A stretch of DNA of 64,000 bases from Halomonas sp. GFAJ-1 (GTDB taxonomy: Bacteria > Pseudomonadota > Gammaproteobacteria > Pseudomonadales > Halomonadaceae), in the NCBI GenBank assembly GCA_002966495.1, contig CP016490.1, positions 2,852,001-2,916,000 of the forward strand, given 5' to 3'. A program made the position numbers and the translations under genes. The notes under the pieces were generated by a model. It saw nothing but the letters and a program-made list of their open reading frames with translations, was not told the DNA's origin and did no database searches. This document shows, one piece after another, positions 53,700 through 62,740 of the stretch (positions are counted from its first letter, which is position 1; each line of letters opens with the position of its first letter).

Positions 53700-55517
53700 T
53701 TATCGCTCAATATCAGCATTACTGCGAAGGTCATCAATCAACCCCTGGATGACTGATTGCGAGCGAAGCTGTTCGGCCATTTGCGCCACAAAAGAGGTTA
53801 TCTGCTCATCCACCTCTCCGGTAGACACGCTGTCCAATGCGACCACCGCCACACCTTGCGGTAACGCTATCGCACGAAAGATACTTTGCCCTTCTTGAGG
53901 ACGAGGCATGCGAAACACCTCCTGCACCAGCGCTTGTGGCAATGTAGTATCAGACTGCCGCGATACATTAGCAGCCTCAAGCCATGAAACATCTACCTCG
54001 CTACCTGACTCTAGCGCTGAAATAATACGCGCAGCCTCGTCCTGAAGCGCTTCTTGACGCTGCTGTGCAGCGACAGCACTTTCGACTTCGTCGCGCACAT
54101 CATCCAAATCTAGACGGGTAGGTTCACGATGCTCGGCGACGCGAAGTACCAGACGACGATCGTCGTCAAGTTCGATCACTTCGCTGTTATAACCCTCTTC
54201 AAGCACGTCAGCACTGAATGCTTCATCCAGCACTCCCGGTTCGGATAACGCACCCTCGCCTTCACCGCGGGCTAGCCAGTCTGTCTGATTGAGCATCAAA
54301 CCAAGGTCATCTGCTACGCTTTCCAGATCATCAGCCGCAAAACTTTCGTCAATTAAGCGCTGAACCTGGCGATTAAAGTCATCGTTCACTTCACGCAGCG
54401 CTACTTCCTGCTGAAGCGCATCGCGCTGTTCTTCAAACGTTGGCGCTGCTATGCCCGTCACCTGCAAAATATGGAAAGCGCCGTCCATTTCTACCAGTTG
54501 AGACGTTTCACCTTCGCTCAGCGCAAAAGCAGCCTCGTCAAAGGCATCACCAAAGAAACCACGACTAATCACGCCTAAGTCGCCACCCTCTTCTGCACTG
54601 GCAGTATCATCGGAGTAGCGTAAAGCCGTTTCAGCGAAGGTATCTCCCTCTTCCAAAGCCTGCAACGCTTCCTCCGCGCGTTCCTGGGCTTCTTCACGGC
54701 TGCGATCTCCGCCAAACGTCACCATAATATGGGACACTTGGCGATCAGCGTTTCGATTCTGTTCGCGCCATGCCGCCCGCAAGGCATCTTCATCGACATC
54801 ACGTCCCGCAGCCATTTCCTGACGATCAATCATCACATACTCAACACGCACCTGTTCGGGACGCTCAAAGCGTGACTGATTGGCATCGTAATACGCCTGC
54901 ATCTGCTCTTCAGTAACTTGGATGTCTAGCTCAACATCATTGGCACTTAGCATTGAATAACGGAAGCTACGCTGCTGGCGCTGCAGTTCTGCCAAACGCT
55001 CCTGCTCACTGGCTAAGCTAAAGTCACTAAATGCTAAACCTTGCTGAAGGTGCTGGCGCTTAATATCTACCCGGAGCTCTTCTCGGAATGAGAGCGGTGT
55101 ATAGCCCGCTCCGGCCAAACGGTTACGAAAAACTTCAGATGAGAAGCGGCCATCCTGATCATGGAATTCAGGTAGACCAATAATCATCTGGTCTAACTGG
55201 GCATCCGACACATAGAACCCGCCATCCTCTGCATACTGGGTCAACAGCTTTTGAGTAATCAGCTGATCAAGCATTTCATTACGCAAAGCACGCTCTTGTT
55301 CCGGCGGCACTTGACCAGAGCGTAATGCGCGCTGAACCTCAAGCTCAACCTGCTGACGCATGATCGGCTCGCCATTGACGCTTGCTACTTCATTAGGATC
55401 ACTGCCGAATACGCTGAACAGCGACTCAATACCGAACAGTGCCATGGCAGCCACCATAACACCGATGATTATTTTGGCACCCCAGCTTCTGGAGCCATCT
55501 CGAATACTTTGCAGCAT
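53700..55517 (-). CDS. ppiD: Periplasmic folding chaperone / PPIase, PpiD-like
   Basis: A 605-residue membrane-anchored chaperone that helps proteins leaving the Sec channel. An N-terminal helix (about 14-33, AKIIIGVMVAAMALFGIESL) anchors a SurA_N-like domain (LDQLITQKLLTQYAEDGG). A parvulin domain follows near residues 255-355 (VSHIMVTFGGDRSREEAQERAEEAL). Acidic overall, in keeping with a halophile-type surface. GAGG precedes the ATG. Last gene of the clpX-lon-hupB-ppiD group. Confidence 0.92.
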   Translation of the reverse strand: MLQSIRDGSRSWGAKIIIGVMVAAMALFGIESLFSVFGSDPNEVASVNGEPIMRQQVELEVQRALRSGQVPPEQERALRNEMLDQLITQKLLTQYAEDGGFYVSDAQLDQMIIGLPEFHDQDGRFSSEVFRNRLAGAGYTPLSFREELRVDIKRQHLQQGLAFSDFSLASEQERLAELQRQQRSFRYSMLSANDVELDIQVTEEQMQAYYDANQSRFERPEQVRVEYVMIDRQEMAAGRDVDEDALRAAWREQNRNADRQVSHIMVTFGGDRSREEAQERAEEALQALEEGDTFAETALRYSDDTASAEEGGDLGVISRGFFGDAFDEAAFALSEGETSQLVEMDGAFHILQVTGIAAPTFEEQRDALQQEVALREVNDDFNRQVQRLIDESFAADDLESVADDLGLMLNQTDWLARGEGEGALSEPGVLDEAFSADVLEEGYNSEVIELDDDRRLVLRVAEHREPTRLDLDDVRDEVESAVAAQQRQEALQDEAARIISALESGSEVDVSWLEAANVSRQSDTTLPQALVQEVFRMPRPQEGQSIFRAIALPQGVAVVALDSVSTGEVDEQITSFVAQMAEQLRSQSVIQGLIDDLRSNADIER

Positions 55518-55577
55518 GCTAGCCTCAGATTATTACAGCAAAAACCATCGCCCCAAATAACGGGCTAGAAAATAACA

Positions 55578-55605
55578 TGGGCGCATCGCGGATGCGATGC
55601 GCCCA
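55578..55605 (-). terminator. Hairpin after hupB
   Basis: TGGGCGCATCGC and GCGATGCGCCCA form a perfect 12-bp stem with a 4-base loop, 23 bases after the hupB stop. Only a broken T-rich stretch follows on the reverse strand (TGTTATTTTC). Confidence 0.65.
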
Positions 55606-55628
55606 TTAGATTACAACAAACGCGCCAA

Positions 55629-55901
55629 TTAGTTGACGGCGTCTTTCAGCGCTTTTCCGGCTTTAAAGCTGGGAACCTTAGCAGCGCTGATTTGAATTGG
55701 CTGACCCGTTTGTGGGTTCCGGCCTGTACGTGCAGCGCGCTCTTTAATCGCGAAAGTACCAAAGCCTACCAGTGAAACACTCTCGCCTTTTTTGAGGCTA
55801 TCGGTGACAGACTCCACCATGGCATCCAATGCGCGGGTTGCCGCTGCTTTAGGAATATCAGCAGACGCGGCAATAGCTTCAATCAGCTCGGACTTATTCA
55901 C
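55629..55901 (-). CDS. hupB: DNA-binding protein HU-beta
   Basis: A 90-residue histone-like protein. GFGTFAIKERAARTGRNPQTG is the DNA-binding arm, followed by the C-terminal KVPSFKAGKALKDAVN. It starts with GTG 55901 after AAGGGGTGA; translation from an uncommon codon in such an abundant protein is worth noting. Own strong promoter at 55982-56011. Confidence 0.96.
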   Translation of the reverse strand: MNKSELIEAIAASADIPKAAATRALDAMVESVTDSLKKGESVSLVGFGTFAIKERAARTGRNPQTGQPIQISAAKVPSFKAGKALKDAVN

Positions 55902-55981
55902 ACTTCACCCCTTAACTGTTTCAAAAAATGGCTCTGAACGGCGCGATCACCGGGTACTACAACCTCAAAGCATAGCTGCGT

Positions 55982-56011
55982 TTTATAGCAATGCCTTGAA
56001 ACACCTGTCAA
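55982..56011 (-). promoter_or_regulatory. Sigma-70 promoter of hupB
   Basis: On the reverse strand TTGACA (56011-56006) and TATAAA (55987-55982) are 18 bases apart. The -35 is perfect and the -10 matches at five of six. The leader is about 75 bases. Confidence 0.75.
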
Positions 56012-56028
56012 GCGACCGAGCCGCAGAA

Positions 56029-56053
56029 TGCCCTTTGCACACGGCAATGGGCA
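56029..56053 (-). terminator. Imperfect hairpin after lon
   Basis: TGCCC-A-TTGC pairs with GCAA-A-GGGCA around CGTGT on the reverse strand, with one A-A mismatch, about 40 bases after the lon stop and just upstream of the hupB promoter. No T-run follows. A weak four-base hairpin (GCTC/GAGC) with TTTAAT lies nearer lon at 56073-56087. Confidence 0.4.
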
Positions 56054-56094
56054 AACTTATTACGTAATATTAAAGCTCCAAAGAGCCCTAATGC

Positions 56095-58524
56095 TTAATG
56101 CGTGCTGACTACGGCATTCGAACTAAAAGACTTATCAGTACCTTTTAACGAGGCACCTTCATCGACTTGATTGTTCACAAGCGCTACCGCTAACACCTCA
56201 TCTATCCATTGTACGGGACGAATATCAAGTGCACCTTTGATATTTTCCGGTACTTCCTTGAGATCTCGACGATTTTCCTCAGGAATTAAGACGGTCTTTA
56301 TACCACCGCGACGAGCTGCCAGCAATTTCTCCTTTAACCCGCCGATAGGCAATACTTCTCCACGCAGGTTAACCTCACCTGTCATGGCAACATCACAGCG
56401 CACCGCACGCTGAGTATAGGCCGAGACAATCGCTGTCACCATGGCAATACCAGCACTTGGTCCGTCCTTCGGTGTCGCACCTTCCGGAACGTGTATATGA
56501 AGATCTTCGGTCTCAAACCGCTGGGGGTCGATCCCGTACTCATGCGCACGCGCCTTGACCACCGTTTGAGCAGCGCTGACCGACTCTTTCATCACGTCGC
56601 CAAGCGAACCCGTTTTATTAATGCGGCCTTTACCAGGCGTCACTACAGACTCAATATTGAGCAGCTCACCCCCCACGGAGGTCCAGGCAAGCCCAGTTAC
56701 ACGCCCCACTTGGTTCGCTTTCTCTGCTAGTCCGTAGCTATAGCGGCGTACGCCCGCATAGGCTTCGATCTCTTCAGCGGACAGCTCTTGGCCCGCTTGT
56801 AATTTGCTACCTTTCTGCTCTTGAGAGACCCGCTCCGCCTCTAGACGTTCGCGCAGCACCTTTCGACATACTTTTGCGATTTGGCGCTCTAATTCACGCA
56901 CACCCGCTTCACGCGTGTAGTAACGCACTAGTTCTAATAACGCGTCATCCTGCAGTGCCAGCTCGGCATCTTTGAGACCATTAGCTTCCAGTTGCTTGGG
57001 CAACAAGTAGCGTTTGGCGATGGCAAGCTTCTCATCTTCGGTGTAACCCGGCAGACGAATAATCTCCATACGGTCAAGCAGCGGACCGGGGATATTCATC
57101 GAGTTGGCCGTACAGATAAACAACGTTTCGGAGAGATCGTAATCAAGCTCTAAGTAATGATCACTAAAGCTATTATTTTGTTCAGGGTCGAGAACTTCCA
57201 AAAGCGCTGACGCGGGGTCACCACGATGATCCATACCCAGTTTATCCACTTCATCAAGTAAGAATAGCGGGTTCTTCACACCTGCACGACTCATTCGCTG
57301 CATCAATTTACCGGGTAGCGACCCGATATAAGTACGCCGGTGGCCACGAATCTCTGATTCATCGCGCACCCCCCCTAACGCCAAGCGCACATATTTACGA
57401 TTGGTCGCTCGCGCAATGGACTGCCCCAGAGAAGTCTTACCCACACCAGGCGGCCCCACTAAACACAGCACAGGGCCTTTCATCTTGCGTACGCGCTTCT
57501 GTACCGCCAAATACTCCAGTATACGCGCCTTGACCTCTTCCAGGCCGTAGTGATCCTCATCAAGCACTTGCTGAGCTTTTACCAAGTCATGCTTTACCCG
57601 CGTGCGCTTTTTCCAGGGAACAGCAATTAGCCAGTCGAGATAAGACCGCACGACAGTAGCTTCGGCGGAGTTAGTTGCCATCATCTTAAGCTTATTAAGC
57701 TCTTGAGTCGCTTTTTCAGCCGCCTCTTTGGGCATACCTGAAGTCTGGATGGCCTGCTCGTACTTTTCCGTCTCATTAGGAACATTATCCAGCTCACCCA
57801 TCTCTTTCTGGATGGCTTTCATCTGTTCATTCAGGTAGTACTCACGCTGGGTCTTTTCCATCTGCTCTTTGACGCGAGAACGAATGCGCTTCTCGACTTG
57901 AAGCAAATCGATTTCAGACTCAATTAGCGCCATCAGATGTTCGATGCGATCCCGCACACGATCCATCTCTAGTAGCTCTTGTTTGTCACCAATTTTCAGC
58001 GACAAATGAGCGCAGATGGTATCCACCAAACGGCTCGGGTCTTCAATCCCCGAAAGGGAGTTAAGAACTTCGTTGGGGACTTTTTTGGATAGTTTTACGT
58101 ACTGCTCAAATTGATTTAGCAGCACGCGCACCAGCGCTTCTTGCTCGCGACTGGTAAGCGGTTCACTTTCACGCGCCACTAAATGGGCCTGAGTATAACC
58201 TGCTTCATTTTCTTCAATAGTGACAACATCAGCTCGAAAACTACCCTCAATAAGCACCTTTACGGTGCCGTCTGGCAATTTAAGCAACTGCATAATATCC
58301 GCCACAGTCCCCATGGCGTAAAGGTCTGCGTTGTCCGGATCATCCTGAGAAGCCTCGCGCTGAGCCACCAGCAGTACACGCTTGTCGGCCTCCATCGCCG
58401 CTTCCAAGGCTTGGATAGATTTTTCACGGCCAACAAAAAGAGGGATGACCATTTGCGGGTAAACAACGACATCCCGCAGTGGCAACAGGGGTAGACATTG
58501 TGTCTGTTCGGCGTTCTGCTGCAT
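56095..58524 (-). CDS. lon: ATP-dependent protease Lon
   Basis: A 809-residue AAA+ serine protease for misfolded and regulatory proteins. The substrate-binding N-domain runs to about residue 310 (LPLRDVVVYPQMVIPLFVGR). Walker A GPPGVGKTSLGQ and Walker B LFLLDEVDKLG follow. The protease dyad is Ser690 (DGPSAGIA) and Lys733 (GGLKEK). GAGGAA lies 8 bases before the ATG. No clear sigma-32 promoter was recognised upstream. Normal neighbours are clpX and hupB. Confidence 0.97.
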   Translation of the reverse strand: MQQNAEQTQCLPLLPLRDVVVYPQMVIPLFVGREKSIQALEAAMEADKRVLLVAQREASQDDPDNADLYAMGTVADIMQLLKLPDGTVKVLIEGSFRADVVTIEENEAGYTQAHLVARESEPLTSREQEALVRVLLNQFEQYVKLSKKVPNEVLNSLSGIEDPSRLVDTICAHLSLKIGDKQELLEMDRVRDRIEHLMALIESEIDLLQVEKRIRSRVKEQMEKTQREYYLNEQMKAIQKEMGELDNVPNETEKYEQAIQTSGMPKEAAEKATQELNKLKMMATNSAEATVVRSYLDWLIAVPWKKRTRVKHDLVKAQQVLDEDHYGLEEVKARILEYLAVQKRVRKMKGPVLCLVGPPGVGKTSLGQSIARATNRKYVRLALGGVRDESEIRGHRRTYIGSLPGKLMQRMSRAGVKNPLFLLDEVDKLGMDHRGDPASALLEVLDPEQNNSFSDHYLELDYDLSETLFICTANSMNIPGPLLDRMEIIRLPGYTEDEKLAIAKRYLLPKQLEANGLKDAELALQDDALLELVRYYTREAGVRELERQIAKVCRKVLRERLEAERVSQEQKGSKLQAGQELSAEEIEAYAGVRRYSYGLAEKANQVGRVTGLAWTSVGGELLNIESVVTPGKGRINKTGSLGDVMKESVSAAQTVVKARAHEYGIDPQRFETEDLHIHVPEGATPKDGPSAGIAMVTAIVSAYTQRAVRCDVAMTGEVNLRGEVLPIGGLKEKLLAARRGGIKTVLIPEENRRDLKEVPENIKGALDIRPVQWIDEVLAVALVNNQVDEGASLKGTDKSFSSNAVVSTH

Positions 58525-58588
58525 CGCAGACGTTCCTCAAAATCGGATGTGTACTTTAAGGGTACTTGAACAAGCACCTCACAGCATG

Positions 58589-58648
58589 AAAAGCACTTGC
58601 ACAAACATTGTACAAGAACACTATGTAAAAGCACTATACTAAAAGCAT
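58589..58648 (-). repeat. Three TGCTTTT repeats upstream of lon
   Basis: On the reverse strand TGCTTTT occurs at 58648-58641 (ATGCTTTT), 58634-58627 (GTGCTTTT) and 58596-58589 (GTGCTTTT), each followed by an A/T-rich stretch and GTG. They lie 65-125 bases before the lon ATG and could be regulator sites or coincidence in an A/T-rich leader. Confidence 0.4.
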
Positions 58649-58675
58649 GTCACAAAAATGTACTATGCCTAATAG

Positions 58676-58701
58676 CAGGGGGTCGCCTAGGCGACCCCCT
58701 G
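58676..58701 (-). terminator. Perfect palindrome after clpX
   Basis: CAGGGGGTCGCC-TA-GGCGACCCCCTG is a 26-base perfect palindrome 46 bases after the clpX stop. As RNA it forms a very stable hairpin; there is no T-run, so termination may be partial. Confidence 0.6.
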
Positions 58702-58747
58702 GTTCAACACAAGCGACATATGCTAGGCCGCAGTGCAAGCCAACTGG

Positions 58748-60025
58748 CTAGCCATCAGTGCCATCAACGCGAGCTTCCTCTTGGGAGTAGAGCAACAGTG
58801 GCTCGCTTTCTCCTGCAATTACAGACTCGTCAATAACCACTTTGCTGACACCTTCCAGCGAAGGAATCTCATACATAGTGTCAAGCAGGACAGACTCAAG
58901 AATAGAACGCAGACCACGGGCACCGGTTTTACGCTCCATTGCCTTAGCCGCTACTGAGCGCAGTGCATCATCCCTAAATTCAAGTGTGACATCTTCCATT
59001 TCGAAGAGCTTGGCATACTGCTTCACAAGCGAGTTCTTGGGCTCGGTCAGAATCTGTACCAGTGCATCTTCGGTTAGCTCGGTGAGCGTTGCTATTACCG
59101 GAAGTCGACCTACGAATTCGGGTATTAACCCAAATTTCACTAAATCTTCTGGCTCAACATCCGCAAGCAGCTCGCCAACACCACGCGAGGACTCTTTACT
59201 CTTCACGCTGGCGTTAAAGCCAATGCCGCCTTTCTCAGCGCGATCACGAATAACCTTATCCAAACCAGCAAACGCACCACCTACGATAAACAGAATATTA
59301 CCCGTGTTTACCTGAACAAACTCTTGCTGCGGGTGCTTACGGCCACCTTGCGGCGGCACAGAGGCGGTCGTACCTTCAATTAGCTTAAGCAGCGCCTGCT
59401 GTACACCTTCACCTGATACGTCCCGTGTAATGGATGGGTTATCAGATTTGCGTGAAATTTTATCTATCTCATCGATGTAGACAATTCCGCGCTCAGCTTT
59501 TTCGACGTCGTAATCACACTTCTGGAGCAACTTCTGGATGATGTTTTCGACATCCTCACCCACGTAGCCTGCTTCCGTTAATGTTGTTGCATCAGCAATG
59601 GTGAAAGGCACATTTAATAGCCGCGCCATGGTTTCTGCTAGCAGCGTTTTACCACTACCGGTAGGACCAATGAGCAGAATATTAGATTTACCTAGCTCCA
59701 CATCGCCATCACGTACGTCTGCTTTTAAGCGCTTGTAGTGGTTATAAACCGCTACAGAAAGCACCATTTTGGCGCGATCTTGCCCGATGACGTAGTCGTC
59801 TAATGTGTGACGTATTTCGCGGGGCGTAGGTAAACGCTCCTCATCGCTCTCGGCATCGGCTTCGAGAACTTCCTCGCGAATGATGTCATTACATAAGTCG
59901 ACACACTCATCGCAGATATATACGGACGGGCCTGCAATTAGTTTACGTACTTCGTTTTGATTTTTACCGCAAAACGAACAGTAAAGCAGCTTACCACCTT
60001 CGTCCTTGCCTTTGCCGTCGGCCAT
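58748..60025 (-). CDS. clpX: ClpX ATPase subunit of the ClpXP protease
   Basis: A 425-residue unfoldase. The zinc finger uses Cys16, Cys19, Cys38 and Cys41 (YCSFCG and ICDECVDLC). Walker A is GPTGSGKTLLAE, Walker B GIVYIDEIDKIS, pore loop GYVGEDV and the ClpP-binding loop GFNA. Sits 74 bases after clpP, with a short hairpin between. Confidence 0.97.
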   Translation of the reverse strand: MADGKGKDEGGKLLYCSFCGKNQNEVRKLIAGPSVYICDECVDLCNDIIREEVLEADAESDEERLPTPREIRHTLDDYVIGQDRAKMVLSVAVYNHYKRLKADVRDGDVELGKSNILLIGPTGSGKTLLAETMARLLNVPFTIADATTLTEAGYVGEDVENIIQKLLQKCDYDVEKAERGIVYIDEIDKISRKSDNPSITRDVSGEGVQQALLKLIEGTTASVPPQGGRKHPQQEFVQVNTGNILFIVGGAFAGLDKVIRDRAEKGGIGFNASVKSKESSRGVGELLADVEPEDLVKFGLIPEFVGRLPVIATLTELTEDALVQILTEPKNSLVKQYAKLFEMEDVTLEFRDDALRSVAAKAMERKTGARGLRSILESVLLDTMYEIPSLEGVSKVVIDESVIAGESEPLLLYSQEEARVDGTDG

Positions 60026-60044
60026 TCGCGTACCTCTATCACTG

Positions 60045-60062
60045 CGGCGGCTTACGCCGCCG
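60045..60062 (-). terminator. Intercistronic hairpin between clpP and clpX
   Basis: CGGCGGC-TTAC-GCCGCCG forms a 7-bp GC stem with a 4-base loop. It starts 37 bases after the clpP stop. No T-run follows, so read-through into clpX is expected. Confidence 0.5.
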
Positions 60063-60099
60063 GAAAAGCTCGTTAGAAAAGCAGAATCCTATCACGCTA

Positions 60100-60717
60100 T
60101 CAGGATGTAGGGCGCTTATCCAGCACTGCGTCAATCAAGCCATATTCTTTGGCTTTATGAGCGCTCATAAAGTTGTCGCGATCAGTATCACTGGCAACTG
60201 TCTCGATATCTTGGCCTGTGTGATGCGCCAAAATCTGGTTTAACTTCTCGCGGATACCCAATATCTCACGGGTGTGGATTTCAATATCCGACGCTTGCCC
60301 CTGATAACCACCTAGCGGCTGATGGATCATTACCCGAGAGTTGGGCAAGCAGTAGCGCTTGCCAGCCGCACCGGCTGTCAGCAGCAGCGCGCCCATGCTG
60401 GCCGCTTGACCGATACATACGGTAGAAACGTCAGGCTTGATAAACTGCATGGTGTCGTAAATTGACATACCCGCTGTCACAGAGCCGCCTGGCGAGTTGA
60501 TATAGAGATGAATATCTTTATCAGGATTTTCCGACTCAAGAAATAGCAGCTGCGCGACGACCAAATTCGCCATGTAATCTTCTACCGGGCCTACCAGGAA
60601 GATGACACGCTCTTTTAGCAGACGTGAATAAATATCGTAGGCTCTTTCCCCTTTGGCGCTCTGCTCAACCACCATGGGCACTAAACCGCCGGCGTTTTGA
60701 ATATCAAATTCACTCAT
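60100..60717 (-). CDS. clpP: ClpP proteolytic subunit
   Basis: A 205-residue serine protease that forms the ClpXP chamber. The catalytic triad is Ser107 (GQAASMGALLL), His132 (RVMIHQPLGG) and Asp181 (TDRDNFMS). ATG 60717 follows AAGGA by 9 bases, and the first 14 residues include the propeptide-like SEFDIQNAGG. A longer open frame from 60777 is unlikely. Clusters with tig and clpX as usual. Confidence 0.97.
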   Translation of the reverse strand: MSEFDIQNAGGLVPMVVEQSAKGERAYDIYSRLLKERVIFLVGPVEDYMANLVVAQLLFLESENPDKDIHLYINSPGGSVTAGMSIYDTMQFIKPDVSTVCIGQAASMGALLLTAGAAGKRYCLPNSRVMIHQPLGGYQGQASDIEIHTREILGIREKLNQILAHHTGQDIETVASDTDRDNFMSAHKAKEYGLIDAVLDKRPTS

Positions 60718-60748
60718 TCGGGTGATTCCTTGCGTCCGGTAAGGGAAA

Positions 60749-60771
60749 AGCGCACCCGTTAAAGGTGCGCT
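60749..60771 (-). terminator. Hairpin between tig and clpP
   Basis: AGCGCACC-CGTTAAA-GGTGCGCT, an 8-bp stem with a 7-base loop, 11 bases after the tig stop. It has no T-run; probably an attenuator or RNA-stabilising element. Confidence 0.5.
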
Positions 60772-60782
60772 ACTCAATGAGA

Positions 60783-62135
60783 TCAGGCGCTTGCCTGCTC
60801 GCCCTCTTCAGCGTTCTCATCTTGTTCAGCCTGCTGTTGAGCAGCCGCTAGCGCTTGCTGATAAGACATCTCAACGTCTTTGACATTGGTTTGCTCCAGC
60901 AGCTTCTCTACCGCCTTCTCTTCAAGAATGGCAGACTTCACCTGGGTTTTTAGCTGTTCGTTACCCATATAGTAACTAACAACCTCTGATGGATCTTGGT
61001 ACTGTTCAGCCAACTCTTCGACCTTAGCTTTGATGGCATCATCATCAGCATCTAGCTCGTTAGCCTTGATAACTTCCGCCAGCAACAGGCCTACTTGAAC
61101 ACGACCTTTGGCTTGCTCTGCAAACAATTCGTTGGGCAACTGACTAACGTCGAAATCTTCGCCTAAACCAAACTGCTGGGCAGCCTGACGCTTCATACCA
61201 TCCGTCTCTTGCTGAACCAAGGCGCTAGGCACGGGGATTTCATTAGCGTTTTTCAGCGCATCCAACACCTGCTGCTTGACACGGTTATCAACCGCCTGAG
61301 CCGCTTCACGGGTCATATTTTTCTTAATTTCAGCACGGAATTGGGACTCGTCACCGCCTTCCACACCGAAACGCTCGATAAATTCAGCGTCAACCTCAGG
61401 TAGCTTCTGGGTGCTCACCTTGTGGACGGTGACTTTGAACGTCGCTTCTTTACCGGCAAGATGCTCAGCCTGGTAGTCGTCAGGGAAGGTAACGCTGATG
61501 GTTTTTTCTTCACCTGCTTTAGCGCCAATCAACTGCTCTTCAAAGCCGGGTATAAAGCTGTTAGAACCGATAACAAGGGCATGACCTTCAGCGCTTCCGC
61601 CTTCAAATGGCTCATCGCCCAGGAAACCCTGAAAGTCGATGGTCACTTGGTCACCATCAGCGGCGGCGGCATCCACTTCTTCCCACCCAGCGTTTTGCTT
61701 ACGCAGCGTGTCAATCATTTCATCGACATCTGCATCGCTGACGGTTACCACAGGACGCTCAACTTCAACACCTTCAATCGAAGCCAATTCAACCTGAGGG
61801 TAAACTTCCATCAGTGCAACAAATTCAAGGTCTTTACCCGCTTGATTAACTTTAGGCTCAATCTGCGGGAAGCCTGCAGGGTTAAGACCCTCTTCAGTGA
61901 TGGCGCGCACATAACGCTCACGCATTACCTCGCCAACCACTTCATTACGTACACTATCGCCGTAGCGCTGACGAACTACAGCCATCGGCACCCGGCCTTG
62001 GCGAAAACCATTCAAGCGAACGTTTTTCGCAGTGTCTTTCAAGCGAGCGCTGACGGCCTCGTCGATTTCGGCAGCCGGCACCTGAATTGTGATACGGCGT
62101 TCGATCTGGGAGGTCGTCTCGACGGAAACTTGCAT
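60783..62135 (-). CDS. tig: Trigger factor
   Basis: Ribosome-bound chaperone with peptidyl-prolyl isomerase activity, 450 residues. The ribosome-binding domain has the GFRQGRVPMAVVRQRYG signature near residue 43. The FKBP-like domain follows at about 155-240 (DGDQVTIDFQGFLGDEPFEGGSAE). The C-terminal domain is acidic and ends in a Gln/Glu-rich tail. GAGGA lies before the ATG. Confidence 0.97.
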   Translation of the reverse strand: MQVSVETTSQIERRITIQVPAAEIDEAVSARLKDTAKNVRLNGFRQGRVPMAVVRQRYGDSVRNEVVGEVMRERYVRAITEEGLNPAGFPQIEPKVNQAGKDLEFVALMEVYPQVELASIEGVEVERPVVTVSDADVDEMIDTLRKQNAGWEEVDAAAADGDQVTIDFQGFLGDEPFEGGSAEGHALVIGSNSFIPGFEEQLIGAKAGEEKTISVTFPDDYQAEHLAGKEATFKVTVHKVSTQKLPEVDAEFIERFGVEGGDESQFRAEIKKNMTREAAQAVDNRVKQQVLDALKNANEIPVPSALVQQETDGMKRQAAQQFGLGEDFDVSQLPNELFAEQAKGRVQVGLLLAEVIKANELDADDDAIKAKVEELAEQYQDPSEVVSYYMGNEQLKTQVKSAILEEKAVEKLLEQTNVKDVEMSYQQALAAAQQQAEQDENAEEGEQASA

Positions 62136-62174
62136 GAATTGTCCTCTAGCGGCTGGGCGTTGTGTTGATTGCGT

Positions 62175-62203
62175 ATAATAAGTTCAAGGGGCGATTTTAA
62201 GAA
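62175..62203 (-). promoter_or_regulatory. Candidate promoter of tig
   Basis: On the reverse strand TTCTTA (62203-62198) and TATTAT (62180-62175) are 17 bases apart. The -10 matches at five of six, the -35 at three. About 40 bases upstream of the tig ATG. The rest of 62204-62366 shows nothing recognisable. Confidence 0.45.
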
Positions 62204-62366
62204 CCCTAGCGCATGGTGGCAAGCGCCATGCTCGCAAGATGGGGTCAGAACCATCAATTACAAGGGAACAACCCTTAAATACCGTGCTTAAAACGTCACT
62301 TTGAGCGGAAACACTGCTCTATTCGTTCGAATGTGGCTATTTTTAACTAACCACTCATCTCATTTT

Positions 62367-62738
62367 TCACTCTTCACGCCTGAACCACCACAAACTAACG
62401 GCATGTAGCAGCAAGCCAGCGGTGGCAGCATGAGAAATAAAGACCTGCCAACTGATCCAGTCAGTAAATAGCGCATGCCAGCTTCCCATGGCTAGTGCTC
62501 CGAATACCATCATTACGGCCAACCGCATAATGAGCTTCGGCAAGCCTTGGCGCGCAGTCACAGATAGCATCCGCCACTGTAACACGGCAGCACTAGCGAC
62601 GAAGACTAAGGCTATCAAAAGCAGTGTCTGGCGCGACTCATGCCCTCCTGCCGCATAGCGCGGCAAAGCGGACAGCATGACAAGACACAGTCCAATAGCG
62701 ACGCTAACCCGTTCGGGAGAGTAAGGGATCCTCTGCAT
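62367..62738 (-). CDS. Small four-helix membrane protein of unknown function
   Basis: A 123-residue protein with four hydrophobic segments (about 10-28, 38-54, 68-86 and 96-116). It matches no family I recognise. It starts 2 bases after the flavodoxin gene's stop, so the two are co-transcribed. A role with the flavodoxin, for example in membrane electron transfer, is only a guess. Confidence 0.65.
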   Translation of the reverse strand: MQRIPYSPERVSVAIGLCLVMLSALPRYAAGGHESRQTLLLIALVFVASAAVLQWRMLSVTARQGLPKLIMRLAVMMVFGALAMGSWHALFTDWISWQVFISHAATAGLLLHAVSLWWFRREE

Positions 62739-62740
62739 CG

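Noticed and set aside
58676..58701. 26-base perfect palindrome as an attachment or recombination site
   Set aside because: It sits between clpX and lon with no integrase or second copy in the window; an RNA hairpin is the simpler explanation.
61422..62168. Open frame of 248 codons on the + strand
   Set aside because: It is antisense to trigger factor; composition and lack of any motif mark it as a shadow.
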